Notes: generated from the sequence alone by a model not told the origin. A DNA stretch of 56,479 nucleotides from an uncultured Collinsella sp. (GCA_900541125.1 UQIK01000017.1:1-56479); one strand, 5' to 3'. Counted from the first letter of the stretch, positions 1 through 8,556 are shown. Made by a program: numbers and translations.

Positions 1-9
1 CGCGCCCTT

Positions 10-98
10 GAAGTTGAACGTCAGATTGTCCAAATGCGGCCCGCGCAGCGTCGGCTGGTCCGCCGTTCGTTAGAACGGCGGAACCTGAGACGTAACCC
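10..98. repeat. Intergenic two-hairpin repeat, copy 1 (left part outside window)
   Basis: Positions 10-98 match 3124-3200 over most of their length: GAAGTTGAA, CAGATTG and GCAGCGTCG are shared in order and with similar spacing. Each copy ends in a perfect hairpin with an AACG/CGTT-type core. Here the stem is CCGCCGTTC (60-68), loop GTTA, GAACGGCGG (73-81). The copy ends next to the stop codon of the leftward SDR gene, as copy 2 does at queA. The long left arm seen in copy 2 would lie before position 1. Function unknown; it could act as a 3' end or terminator-like element or be a REP/MITE-type repeat. Confidence 0.6.
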
Positions 99-899
99 CT
101 ACGGCCGCTGGCCCATACCACCCTCGAGGGTGACGGTCTCGCCGTTCATGTACTTAAAGTCGGGACCGCAGAGCTGAACGACCACGCGTCCGATTTCCTT
201 CTCGACGTCGCCGTAGTGACCAGCCGGCGGCATGTGGACGTTGGCCTTAAACGCCTCGGGATAAGCATCCTGAAAGTTCTCGAGCGCAGCGGTCCAAGCA
301 AGCGGGCACACGATGTTGACGTTGATGCCGTCCTTGCCCCACTCGTTGGCGGCAACGCGGGTCAGGCCGCGGATGCCCTCCTTGGCAGCGGCGTAGCTGC
401 ACTGGCCATAGTTGCCAAACAGGCCGGCGCCCGAAGCAAAGTTGACCACGGATCCCTTGGTCTCCTTCAGGTGCGGATAGGCCTTCTGCATATACAGATA
501 GGTGGCGTACAGGCCGGAGTAAATGGCCAGGTTAAACTGGTCCATGGTGTGATCGGCGATCGTCACGCCCGAAGCGCTGGCCTGGGCGTTGTTGACGACG
601 GCGTCGATGCGGCCGAACTCCTCAATGGCCTTGTCGATAACGTTCTGGACGACAGCCTCGTTGTCCTGACCAGCCGAAACATCGGCCTGAACAGGCAGAA
701 CCTTGACACCGTACTCGGCCTCGAGGGACTCCTTGGCGGCCTCGAGCTTGGCGACGTTGCGGCCGGTGATAACGAGGTTCGCGCCCTCCTTGGCAAAAGC
801 GATATCGATGCCGTAACCGATGGAGCCAGCGGAGCCGTCCTTAAGCGTGGCCTTGCCGCCGCCGGTGACGATCACGGTCTTACCAGTGAAAAGTCCCAT
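99..899 (-). CDS. SDR oxidoreductase, probable 12alpha-hydroxysteroid dehydrogenase
   Basis: Cytosolic classical short-chain dehydrogenase of 266 residues. Visible elements: an N-terminal Rossmann motif (TGGG at 12-15, with an extra loop before GSIGYG at 25-30), NNAQ at 103-106 and the catalytic triad Ser156, Tyr169, Lys173 (FASGAG and YAAAK). The NNAQASASG signature, the YSGLYAT and ASGAGLFGN segments and the GETVTLEGGMGQRP tail match, from memory, the NADP-dependent 12alpha-hydroxysteroid dehydrogenases of bile-acid-transforming Clostridium and Eggerthella. That enzyme oxidises the 12alpha-hydroxyl of cholate-type bile acids. The ATG at 899 is chosen because AAAGGA precedes it at good spacing and it begins the family's N-terminus; an upstream in-frame start at 947 lacks this. 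The gene stands alone, with the intergenic repeat after its stop. SDR family is certain; the substrate is inferred from resemblance and could be another sterol or a sugar alcohol. Confidence 0.8.
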   Translation of the reverse strand: MGLFTGKTVIVTGGGKATLKDGSAGSIGYGIDIAFAKEGANLVITGRNVAKLEAAKESLEAEYGVKVLPVQADVSAGQDNEAVVQNVIDKAIEEFGRIDAVVNNAQASASGVTIADHTMDQFNLAIYSGLYATYLYMQKAYPHLKETKGSVVNFASGAGLFGNYGQCSYAAAKEGIRGLTRVAANEWGKDGINVNIVCPLAWTAALENFQDAYPEAFKANVHMPPAGHYGDVEKEIGRVVVQLCGPDFKYMNGETVTLEGGMGQRP

Positions 900-1193
900 A
901 TAAAGTCCTTTCAAATCGCGACGGGCGCACCCGCCGACTGCGCGCATCCAAATAAACGCGCCAAAAGCTGAAATGCAACTTTAACGGGTTCAAGTGAAAA
1001 ATAAAGCCCATGGCAGGCGAACGGCGCAACGTCTTTCGGCGAAGGGAATGTCAAGTAAAAATTGGATAGAGTGGCCGAGTTTTTGCTATCGACGCGAGCC
1101 ATCGAACACGTTTTGAAACTTTGCTGCGGCGCGCGGGATGTCGGCGCGAGACTTTATCATAGGGTGACAAACAACGATGAGGAGCACATGCCT

Positions 1194-2957
1194 ATGACAG
1201 ACGAGCTGGACCCCCAGACTCAACAGCATATTGATGATTCCGCAGACGTCACCGCAGATACTGACGCTGTGACCTGCGATGGTATCGACATCGACGACCC
1301 CATCTTGGACGAAAGCGCTACGGCGGAAACCCCCGAAACAGAAAACGCCGATGAGCAAAACGACGATGCGCCCGCTCAGGACGACGCCCCTGTACAGGAC
1401 GACGCCCCGCAAGCAGCGGGCCCCATCGAGGTGTCTTCGGAAGAAGAGCTCGATGCCGTCATGGACTCCATGATGGATGCTGTCAAAGCGATGAAAGACG
1501 CCGTCGCCGATGCCGATATTGATGCCGAGGAAGAGGAGGCCGCCGAGGCGGCCTCGACCTTTGTGCCCGGAGAGACTCCGGTTGCCGACCAGGGCAGCAC
1601 CATGCCCTCGTTTCTGCAGCTCGAGCACCCCACGATTGGCGCCGATGCGGTCGATCCGCACGCAGCAGGCTTTTCTGTGGTCGAGGGCGGTACCGGCAAT
1701 ATCGCCGCGCCGCAGGCTGCCGATGCGGACGCCGCCGACACCGCTCGCCCGACCGCCCCGCACTCCCCCGCCGCGAGCCGCGATCTGGGTACCGCCGTCT
1801 CGAACACTGCGAACGCCGTGGGCACCTTTATCGCCCAGGGTGCCTCGGCCATGCGCGAGATGAACGCCGCGAAAAAGGCACTTGCCGATGCCCGCACCCA
1901 CCTGGCCGAACTTGAGCAGCGCATTGCCGATCAGGCCGAGGAACTCGAGACGCGCCAGGATATCGCAGGCCGCTACGACCAGATCGTCGCCGACCAGCGT
2001 CAGGCGATCGCCACAGCGCAAAAGACCGCTGCGGCAGCCGAGATTGACCGTGATGCCCACGCCGCCAAAGCGACAGAGCTCAAGGGTCAGTTCGAACAAA
2101 TGAAGACAGAGGATGACGCGACTGAGCTCCGCTTGAAGGCCGCGCTCGATGCCGTGGAGGCCCGCGAGGCGAGCTCGCGCGAGACCGGCAACCGCCTCGT
2201 TCGACGTCTTGAGGATTCCAAGCGCATCCGCGACAAGGTGCAGGCCGAGCGAGACGCCGGCATTGCCGCCGCACAACAAACCGTCGACGCCACGCGCGCC
2301 CAGCTCGAGACGCTGCGTCATGAGTATGCCGAGCTGCAACGCAATCCCTCGGCAAATCCCGCCAACTATACGGTGCGCACCAGCGAACTCTCGATGCAGA
2401 TCTCCGACACGGCAGATGCCCTGCGTAAAGCCGAAGAAGATGTCCCGCGCATCACCGCCGACCTTGAGCACTCGCTTGCCGCAGCCGAGCAGGCCGTCGA
2501 GCAGGCGCAAGCCCCCATCGCCGACGCCAAGCGAGCCCATCAGGCCGTGACGGCGGAGGCCGATGCCGCGCGCGACGAGCTGCAGACCGCAAAAACCGCC
2601 GCTGCAACGCGCCAGCGCGAACTGCGCGAGAAGATCGCCGCCGAGGACAAGGCACGCCGCGACCAAGAGCAGAGCATCGCCAACGCCCAAGCAGATGCCG
2701 CGCATGCACAGTCGATCATCGAGCAGGCGACCGAGGTACACGACCACCCAGAGATCACTGAGTCGCTTGCAGGATCCTTGGCCCGAGACAAAGCCGAACA
2801 CGCCGAGACCGAGCGAGAGGTTACCCAGCTCGAAGCCACCGAGGACGCGGTGCGCGAGCGTACCCGCGACTCACGCATCAAATTCACCGGCGCCATCGTC
2901 TGCATCGTCGCCGCAATCCTGGTGATCATCCTAGTCTGGCTGTTCGCGAGCAAGTAA
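1194..2957 (+). CDS. Coiled-coil protein with C-terminal membrane anchor
   Basis: Not assigned to a named family. The 587-residue product has a very acidic, Ala/Asp-rich N-terminus (about residues 1-130) and an Ala/Pro-rich linker. A long Ala/Glu/Arg/Gln-rich coiled coil follows (about 215-550), with several heptad-like stretches. The last 25 residues form one hydrophobic helix (IVCIVAAILVIILVWLF) before a short ASK tail. This predicts a tail-anchored protein with most of its mass in the cytoplasm and no signal peptide. GAGGAG at 1179-1184 sits 9 nt before the ATG at 1194; the in-frame ATG at 1188 is only 3 nt from it, so 1194 is preferred. It faces queA across the repeat region. A role in envelope or cell-division scaffolding is possible, but nothing in the neighbourhood supports a specific one. 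Confidence 0.75.
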   Translation: MTDELDPQTQQHIDDSADVTADTDAVTCDGIDIDDPILDESATAETPETENADEQNDDAPAQDDAPVQDDAPQAAGPIEVSSEEELDAVMDSMMDAVKAMKDAVADADIDAEEEEAAEAASTFVPGETPVADQGSTMPSFLQLEHPTIGADAVDPHAAGFSVVEGGTGNIAAPQAADADAADTARPTAPHSPAASRDLGTAVSNTANAVGTFIAQGASAMREMNAAKKALADARTHLAELEQRIADQAEELETRQDIAGRYDQIVADQRQAIATAQKTAAAAEIDRDAHAAKATELKGQFEQMKTEDDATELRLKAALDAVEAREASSRETGNRLVRRLEDSKRIRDKVQAERDAGIAAAQQTVDATRAQLETLRHEYAELQRNPSANPANYTVRTSELSMQISDTADALRKAEEDVPRITADLEHSLAAAEQAVEQAQAPIADAKRAHQAVTAEADAARDELQTAKTAAATRQRELREKIAAEDKARRDQEQSIANAQADAAHAQSIIEQATEVHDHPEITESLAGSLARDKAEHAETEREVTQLEATEDAVRERTRDSRIKFTGAIVCIVAAILVIILVWLFASK

Positions 2958-2974
2958 CCACTCCCCAAAGACTA

Positions 2975-3027
2975 CAAGGAGTGTCCCCAAGTGCCGGCAC
3001 ACAAGGAACGTCCCCAAGTGCCAACAA
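2975..3027. repeat. Tandem 25-bp GTCCCCAAGTGCC repeat
   Basis: Two imperfect direct copies, 2975-2999 and 3003-3027, share CAAGGA, then GTCCCCAAGTGCC, and differ at four positions (GT/AC and GG/AA); the period is 28 bp. Similar GTCCCC-rich intergenic strings accompany REP-type elements in some bacteria, but no RAYT transposase lies in the window. Located just after the coiled-coil gene and before the large palindrome. Confidence 0.5.
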
Positions 3028-3059
3028 CGGTGACGCCGATGCCTTGGCAAAGTCAGCGA

Positions 3060-3199
3060 AAACCCGCCAGAGCGAGCAAGGTGCCTTGAAACGAGGCGGC
3101 ATTGACCTTCTGGTCATGCCGCCGAAGTTGAAAGGCAGATTGCCGCTCTGGCGGGTTTGCAGCGTCGACCGGTTACGGCGTTTGTAAAACGCCGTAACC
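3060..3199. repeat. Large palindrome plus second hairpin (repeat copy 2)
   Basis: A 99-nt inverted structure: AAACCCGCCAGAGCG (3060-3074) pairs perfectly with CGCTCTGGCGGGTTT (3144-3158). An inner stem pairs 3095-3107 with 3112-3123 around loop TTCT. A second perfect hairpin follows: GGTTACGGCGTTT (3171-3183), loop GTA, AAACGCCGTAACC (3187-3199). Its last base is the first base of the queA stop codon as read on the plus strand. Neither hairpin is followed by a T-run in the queA direction, so this does not look like a classical Rho-independent terminator. It shares sequence with positions 10-98. Confidence 0.7.
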
Positions 3200-4410
3200 T
3201 ACAGAATGAGCATTGCGTCGCCAAAGCTGAAGAAGCGGTAACGTTCTTCGATAGCAGCGGCGTAGGCATCCATGATCTGGTCGCGGGTGGCAAGCGCGCT
3301 CACGAGCATCATGAGCGTGGAGCGCGGCACGTGGAAGTTCGTGATCAGCGCATCGACCACGTGATAGGTCGAGCCGGGCATGAGGTAAAGCTGCGTCGTG
3401 GCGCTCTCGCGCACCACGATGTCACCGCGGCCAAGCGTATCGGCCCCGTCCTCGCGGCCTTCAAAATAGCGCGCCGTCACGGCCGGATCGGACACCGGCG
3501 CGTCCGTGTCAAACGCGCTCTCGAGCGAGCGCACCGCGGTAGTGCCGACGGCGATCACACGATGGCCCTCCGCCTTGGCCTTATGCACGGCGTCGACAAC
3601 CTCCTGCGACACGTGGTAGCGCTCGGTGTGCATGACGTGCTGCGTAGGGTCGTCCTCCTCCACCAAGCGGAAGGTATCGATGCCCACCTCGAGCTCGACG
3701 GCGGCAAACTTGGCACCCTTGGCCTCGATAGCGGCCATGAGCTCAGGAGTAAAATGCAGACCCGCCGTAGGAGCGGCAGCCGAGTGCTCCTCCTTCATGG
3801 CGTAGACGGTCTGGTACTTCTCGGGATCGCCCTCGTAATCGGTAATGTAAGGCGGCAGCGGCACGTGGCCGGCAGCATGGATAGCCTCGTCGAGCGTGCG
3901 CGGGTCGCCGGCGGCATTGCAACCGGCCGGCTCAAAGCGCACCAGACGGCCACCGCGGCTATCAGTGACAAAGTCGACGACCTCGGCCGTCAGCACCACG
4001 GGAGCCCCCTCGGGCGCATGGGCGCCGCCCGCACGATACTCAATCTGAGCACCGGGCTTCAGGCGCTTGCCCGGCTTGACCAGGCACTCCCAGACGTGAC
4101 CCAGCGGGTCAACATTCTCGCGGCGCTTAAGCAGCAGCGTCTCGACCACGCCGCCCGAGCCCGTCTTGCGGCCAATCAGGCGAGCCGGCATCACGCGCGT
4201 CTGGTTGATGACGAGCACGTCGCCCGGCTCGATATAGTCGATGATGTCACGGAAGATGCGGTGCTCGACGGTGCCGCCATGCTCTAGCGGCGTTCCTGTC
4301 TCGGAGCCTTTGCGATCAACCACCAGCAGGCGGCAGGAGTCGCGCGGCTCGGCAGGCGCCTGGGCGATCAGTTCCTCAGGAAGGTTGTAGTCAAAATCAT
4401 CGGTACGCAT
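3199..4410 (-). CDS. queA: tRNA preQ1(34) S-adenosylmethionine ribosyltransferase-isomerase QueA
   Basis: QueA transfers and isomerises the ribosyl group of SAM onto preQ1 at tRNA position 34, giving epoxyqueuosine. The 403-residue protein begins MRTDDFDYNLPEELIAQAP. It contains the family blocks DSCRLLVVDR, GDVLVINQTRVMPARL, TAGLHFTPELM and NFHVPRSTLMMLVSALA, and ends FFSFGDAMLIL. It is somewhat longer than the usual 340-360 residues because of internal insertions (around residues 130-180 and 270-300). ATG 4410 has AGAGG 5 nt upstream; the ORF extension to 4425 adds only five residues without a better ribosome binding site. The partner epoxyqueuosine reductase, queH, lies at 10.5 kb, so both late steps of queuosine synthesis are encoded here. 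Confidence 0.95.
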   Translation of the reverse strand: MRTDDFDYNLPEELIAQAPAEPRDSCRLLVVDRKGSETGTPLEHGGTVEHRIFRDIIDYIEPGDVLVINQTRVMPARLIGRKTGSGGVVETLLLKRRENVDPLGHVWECLVKPGKRLKPGAQIEYRAGGAHAPEGAPVVLTAEVVDFVTDSRGGRLVRFEPAGCNAAGDPRTLDEAIHAAGHVPLPPYITDYEGDPEKYQTVYAMKEEHSAAAPTAGLHFTPELMAAIEAKGAKFAAVELEVGIDTFRLVEEDDPTQHVMHTERYHVSQEVVDAVHKAKAEGHRVIAVGTTAVRSLESAFDTDAPVSDPAVTARYFEGREDGADTLGRGDIVVRESATTQLYLMPGSTYHVVDALITNFHVPRSTLMMLVSALATRDQIMDAYAAAIEERYRFFSFGDAMLIL

Positions 4411-4428
4411 CTTTGCCTCTTTCACAAA

Positions 4429-4459
4429 GCGCGTCAGTCGAAAAAATCGACTGACGCGC
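4429..4459 (-). terminator. Hairpin between argF/arcB and queA
   Basis: Perfect 13-bp stem GCGCGTCAGTCGA (4429-4441) and TCGACTGACGCGC (4447-4459) around five A residues. In the leftward direction it follows the end of the arginine operon and is followed by TTTG before the queA start, so it may terminate that operon. The T-run is short. Confidence 0.5.
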
Positions 4460-4544
4460 GCATCATTCTCCCCTGTATCCTATCAGCTTGTTGAGAGAAA
4501 TATAGTATGGCAAACAGATTTGCGACTGTTTTCTCAACGCCCCG

Positions 4545-5555
4545 CTACTTAAGCGTTGCGTACATCACCGCCTTAATCGTATGCATGCGATTCTCCGCTT
4601 CTTGGAAAACACGAGATTTATCGGACTCAAAAACCTCGTCCGTGACTTCCATTTCGGTGACTCCAAACTTCTCAGCAATTTCGGCACCAACAGTAGTATT
4701 AGTATCGTGGAAGCTCGGAAGGCAGTGGAGGAAAATCGCCTCGGGCTTTGCCATAGACATCACCTCAGCGGTCACACGATACGGCGACATGAGCTTAATG
4801 CGGCTTTCCCACAGCTCTGCGGGCTGACCCATGCCAACCCAAACATCCGTGTAAATTACATCGGCATCACGAGCGCCTTCCTCAATATCCTCTGTAATGG
4901 TAATCGTCGATCCATGCTCGGCCGCAATACGACTACATTCTGCAAGGAGTTCAGGGTCATAGGATGTAGCCCCCTCCGAATTTCCCCCGATTGGGCCGCA
5001 AGAACAGTAGTTAATGCCGAGCTTAGCGCAAATGACCATGAGCGAATCGGCGACGTTTCCGGCCGCCTTACCAAAAAATGTAAGTTTCCTGCCCTTAATC
5101 TCTCCAAACTCTTCACGCATGGTCAGAATATCGGCAAGCACTTGAGTCGGGTGAAATTCAGTAGTCAGCCCATTCCAAACGGGAACCCCAGCTTTTGCAG
5201 CAAGCTCCTCAACCTTCGTCTGCTCAAAGCCGCGGTATTCAATTCCGTCATACATGCGGCCAAGGACGCGAGCCGTGTCCTCAATCGACTCCTTTTTGCC
5301 CATCTGGGACGAGCCCGGATCCAAATAAGTTACACCCATGCCAAGGTCAAGTGCACCAACTTCGAAGGCGCAACGAGTACGCGTGGAAGTCTTCTCAAAT
5401 AGCAAAACAATATTCTTACCTTCAAGGTATTTATGCGGAACACCGGCACGCTTCATGCTTTTGAAGTTAGCAGAAAGCTCAAGCAGATACTCAATCTCTT
5501 CCGTCGTGTAATCAAGCAGCTTCAGAAAACTGCGCCCAGCGATGTTAACACCCAT
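4545..5555 (-). CDS. arcB: Ornithine carbamoyltransferase, catabolic
   Basis: Catalyses citrulline plus phosphate to ornithine plus carbamoyl phosphate (second step of the arginine deiminase pathway); the reaction is reversible. At 336 residues it has the usual length. The carbamoyl-phosphate-binding STRTR is at 57-61, the HPTQ motif near 136 and the HCLPSFHD ornithine/carbamoyl loop near 268. The ATG at 5555 is preferred over the in-frame ATG at 5564: AGGAG directly abuts the latter but lies 9 nt before 5555. Third gene of a leftward operon after the transporter and arcA (32-nt gap to arcA). This context favours the catabolic (arcB) role over biosynthetic argF. No carbamate kinase gene follows. 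Confidence 0.93.
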   Translation of the reverse strand: MGVNIAGRSFLKLLDYTTEEIEYLLELSANFKSMKRAGVPHKYLEGKNIVLLFEKTSTRTRCAFEVGALDLGMGVTYLDPGSSQMGKKESIEDTARVLGRMYDGIEYRGFEQTKVEELAAKAGVPVWNGLTTEFHPTQVLADILTMREEFGEIKGRKLTFFGKAAGNVADSLMVICAKLGINYCSCGPIGGNSEGATSYDPELLAECSRIAAEHGSTITITEDIEEGARDADVIYTDVWVGMGQPAELWESRIKLMSPYRVTAEVMSMAKPEAIFLHCLPSFHDTNTTVGAEIAEKFGVTEMEVTDEVFESDKSRVFQEAENRMHTIKAVMYATLK

Positions 5556-5587
5556 ATTCGCCATCTCCTATCACAGTGGATTTGCAA

Positions 5588-6832
5588 CTAAATATCTTCG
5601 CGCCAGAAGGGCATGCTCATGCAGCGCGGGCCGCCACGACCGCGGGACAGCTCCTCGGAGGGAACGACCAAAAGTTCCAAACCGTTCTTGTAGAGCTCAT
5701 CATTTGTGACAACATTGCGCTCGTAAACACAGACTTTACCAGGAGCAACGGCAAGAGTGTTCGACCCGTCGTTCCACTGCTCGCGAGATGCCTCAACCAT
5801 ATCGCCGGCACCGCACTCAATAAGCTGCACCTTCTCCACGCCAGTAGCCATTTCAAGAATATGTTCAAGCGTGTCATCAATCTCTTGAACAGCGACCATT
5901 CCCTCAGAGTCACCACGAGTCAGACGATAAACACGAAGGGTCTCAAAAATACCGGGATAAACTGTGAACTTATCGAAATCCACCATGGTGCAAACGGTGT
6001 CAAGATGCATGTAAGCATAGCCGTTGGGGATTTTAATAGCGTAAACGGTATCGATCTCAGAATTCCCAGATCCCCAGAACAAATTCTTTGCAAGCTCCTC
6101 AATCGCAGCCGCCTCAGTTCGCTGGCTAATTCCAATAGCCAAGGTATGAGCGTTAATGTTAAGCACATCACCGCCCTCGATATGCCAGGGATTCTTATGG
6201 TCGTACCAAATCGGAGTCCCTACATAATCGGGATGGTATTTGAAAATCGCTTCATAGAAGGGCACTTCACGATCTCGCTGTTTCCAATACATATGGTGAA
6301 GCAGAACGCCTTTGCCCACGGAAGCAAGAGGATCGCGAGAGAAATATGAACTCGGAAGAGGCTTCAACACCAAATCATCGGGCTTCGCATCCTCATTATC
6401 CATCATACTAAGCGTAGTCGAAACGCGAGGCAGCTCAAGGTCACGATAACGATACCCCCCCATAGCCTCAAGTACAAACTGATACGAATCTGAAATAGCG
6501 TCGAGCTTTTCACGAACAGCCTGCTCAAGCATAGGATTGACAATCCCGCTCTCAGCCATAAATGTATCGGTAAACTCAGCGCGAGCCGAGGGGCATGCAT
6601 CCAGCGCTTCAGCAACGAGTTTCTCCATATAGAGAACCTCAACACCTTCGCTCCTCAGAAGATCCGCAAAGGCATCATGCTCCTTTTGAGCCACATCAAG
6701 ATAGAAACAGTCGTGAATCCAGACATCCTCGAACTCTTCTGCCTTTACGTTCACAAGGTCACGACCGGGGCGGTGAAGCACAACTTTCTTGAGCTTACCA
6801 ATCTCGCTGTGTACATTCAGTCCTTTAGACAT
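5588..6832 (-). CDS. arcA: Arginine deiminase
   Basis: Hydrolyses L-arginine to citrulline and ammonia in the cytoplasm. The 414-residue protein shows all family landmarks: LHRPG at 19-23, FSRDP at 164-168, HIEGGD at 217-222 (catalytic Glu/His region), a HLDT motif near 277 and the nucleophile Cys404 in PRCMSMPFWRED. GGAG lies 8 nt before ATG 6832. It sits between the transporter (28-nt gap) and ornithine carbamoyltransferase, the standard arc arrangement. A second, clearly divergent deiminase is encoded on the opposite strand at 8557. This one looks like the housekeeping pathway enzyme because it is co-transcribed with arcB. Confidence 0.96.
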   Translation of the reverse strand: MSKGLNVHSEIGKLKKVVLHRPGRDLVNVKAEEFEDVWIHDCFYLDVAQKEHDAFADLLRSEGVEVLYMEKLVAEALDACPSARAEFTDTFMAESGIVNPMLEQAVREKLDAISDSYQFVLEAMGGYRYRDLELPRVSTTLSMMDNEDAKPDDLVLKPLPSSYFSRDPLASVGKGVLLHHMYWKQRDREVPFYEAIFKYHPDYVGTPIWYDHKNPWHIEGGDVLNINAHTLAIGISQRTEAAAIEELAKNLFWGSGNSEIDTVYAIKIPNGYAYMHLDTVCTMVDFDKFTVYPGIFETLRVYRLTRGDSEGMVAVQEIDDTLEHILEMATGVEKVQLIECGAGDMVEASREQWNDGSNTLAVAPGKVCVYERNVVTNDELYKNGLELLVVPSEELSRGRGGPRCMSMPFWREDI

Positions 6833-6860
6833 TCCTGTTACTCCATTTCAGCTATGAAAC

Positions 6861-8303
6861 CTACAGGGCAATAAGTCCCGAGATTGCTACGAATACGATA
6901 TTGATGAGCGACACGACCAAGAAGAATTTCCAAACGGTCTTCCACCACTGGCCAAGCTTGATCTTGCACACGCCCAGACCCGCTACAAGAATGGCGCTAG
7001 TAGGACAGATCAAAGACATCGTCGCGCTACCCATGGAGAGAGCCCACACGGCGGCCTCGGGATTAAGGCCCATGAGTTCGGTCAAAGGTCCAAAAATGGG
7101 AGCGGTCAGTGCTGCAAGGCCAGATGAGCTGGGAACCAGAATCGCCAGGAGGTTCTCAACCGCATAAAGAAGCGTAGTAAAGAGAACCGCCGGGATGCCG
7201 CCCAGACCAGTGGCGAGCGCATTGAGGATGGTATCGATGATCATGCCGTCAGAGGCAATGACAAGGATGCCACGCGCAAGTCCAACGACAATTGCCGAGA
7301 AAGCAAAGTCAGCGATACCCGCAACAAATTCCTGAGCGATGACGTCCTGACTAAAGCCCGCAATAACACCAGCCAACAGGCCCATGGCCAAAAAGACCGC
7401 AGAAATCTCGTTCATATACCAGCCCTGGGTCACAAGTCCCCAGATGATAAGGCACATACCAGCGATAAATACCGCAAGCACGCCTTTTTGACGACCCGTA
7501 AATTCCGCGTCAAGGGCAGATTCATCGGCAGCGAACTCGACTTTCTTGGCGATATCATCCTCAAATGTGATCGATGACTCAGGGTTCTTCTTTACCCTTC
7601 GTGCATAGAGGACAACCCAAGTAATTGCAACGGCAGTCAAAACAACCCAGGCAATCATACGCAGCCACAGCTGGGGGTTGCCCTGAATACCAAGAATACC
7701 TTGCGCAATGAGAACATTAAACGGATTAATCGTTGAGGCGATGTAACCCGTGCGCGCTCCAACGAACACGACCATGAACGCCGTCATCGAGTCGAAGCCC
7801 ATAGCCATCATAATTGGCATGAAGATCGCAAAGAACGGGAGAGTTTCTTCCGCCATGCCAAAGCTCGTTCCGCCCAATGCAAAGAGAACCATCGCAATAG
7901 GAATAATTAGAATGTCTTTGTTCTTAAAGCGGCGAACGACACGACCCATTCCGCTCGTGATAGCGCCCGTTTTAGTAATAACCTGAAACGAACCGCCCAC
8001 AATCAAGATGAATGCAACGACCTCAATTGCCTCTTGTATACCGCGCGTTGGAGCCTGAAGAACATCGAAGACGCCTTGTCTGAGATCTACTTCATCCCCG
8101 GTTTCCTCGTCAATATATGTCTTTTCACTCTGCTCATACGTACCTGCGACAGTGACTTCACGACCGTTCACCTCCTGACGCTGATAGGACCCAGAGGGAA
8201 CAATCCACGTGAGAACAGCGAAGATGACCATAAGTGCAAAGATGATCGCATATACGTGCGGGACCTTGAACTGCTTGATGCCTTTCGAACTTTCCGCTGC
8301 CAT
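6861..8303 (-). CDS. YfcC-family transporter, probable arginine/ornithine exchanger
   Basis: Integral membrane protein of 480 residues with about 12 hydrophobic segments and a hydrophilic loop near residues 45-75. Motifs such as FKVPHVYAIIF at the start, GGTSFGMAEETLPF, GARTGYIASTINPFNV and PSSSGLAALTAPIFGPL are typical of the YfcC/UIT3 family. Several members replace ArcD in arginine deiminase operons. It is the first gene of the leftward arc operon, so arginine uptake coupled to ornithine export is the natural inference. The family also includes peptide and C4-dicarboxylate transporter candidates. AGGAGG precedes ATG 8303 by 4 nt. Confidence 0.88.
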   Translation of the reverse strand: MAAESSKGIKQFKVPHVYAIIFALMVIFAVLTWIVPSGSYQRQEVNGREVTVAGTYEQSEKTYIDEETGDEVDLRQGVFDVLQAPTRGIQEAIEVVAFILIVGGSFQVITKTGAITSGMGRVVRRFKNKDILIIPIAMVLFALGGTSFGMAEETLPFFAIFMPIMMAMGFDSMTAFMVVFVGARTGYIASTINPFNVLIAQGILGIQGNPQLWLRMIAWVVLTAVAITWVVLYARRVKKNPESSITFEDDIAKKVEFAADESALDAEFTGRQKGVLAVFIAGMCLIIWGLVTQGWYMNEISAVFLAMGLLAGVIAGFSQDVIAQEFVAGIADFAFSAIVVGLARGILVIASDGMIIDTILNALATGLGGIPAVLFTTLLYAVENLLAILVPSSSGLAALTAPIFGPLTELMGLNPEAAVWALSMGSATMSLICPTSAILVAGLGVCKIKLGQWWKTVWKFFLVVSLINIVFVAISGLIAL

Positions 8304-8556
8304 ATCTCCTCCTTCATTCCTTTTCCCATCTATCCAGCTGGCACCATAAATGTATGAGGTTGCTCAGCGGTGGTCGGCCAACCATCGCCATCGTGTCGCT
8401 TTTCACCTATGAACGGCAGCTAAAGTGACGTTATTAATCAATCTGATATTTAAAATTGATGTTATTTATCAATTACATACGTCTTTTAACTTTTCCGCAA
8501 CACAACAAGGAACCTGCCTTAGCCTTATATAAAAACCAGCAGGACAGGAGACAGAC
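8304..8556. promoter_or_regulatory. Divergent control region of the two arginine deiminase operons
   Basis: This 253-bp region separates two divergent operons and is notably AT-rich. GTTATTAATCAAT (8430-8442) and GTTATTTATCAAT (8461-8473) form direct repeats 31 bp apart, about three helical turns. AATTGAT (8454-8460) and ATCAATT (8468-8474) form a dyad with a 7-bp spacer. The half-sites ATCAAT/ATTGAT do not match the usual ARG-box consensus. They are candidates for the XRE/S24-like regulator encoded at 9810. Binding is inference. Confidence 0.55.

Noticed and set aside
1066..1105. GAGTGGCCGAGT resembling a tRNA D-arm
   Set aside because: No anticodon arm, T-arm or acceptor pairing follows.
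1086..2801. 571-residue frame antisense to the coiled-coil gene
   Set aside because: Shadow of Ala/Glu-rich codons; no ribosome binding site or recognised domain.
8430..8474. ArgR binding boxes upstream of the arginine operons
   Set aside because: The half-sites ATCAAT/ATTGAT do not fit the usual ARG-box pattern, so ArgR control is not claimed.
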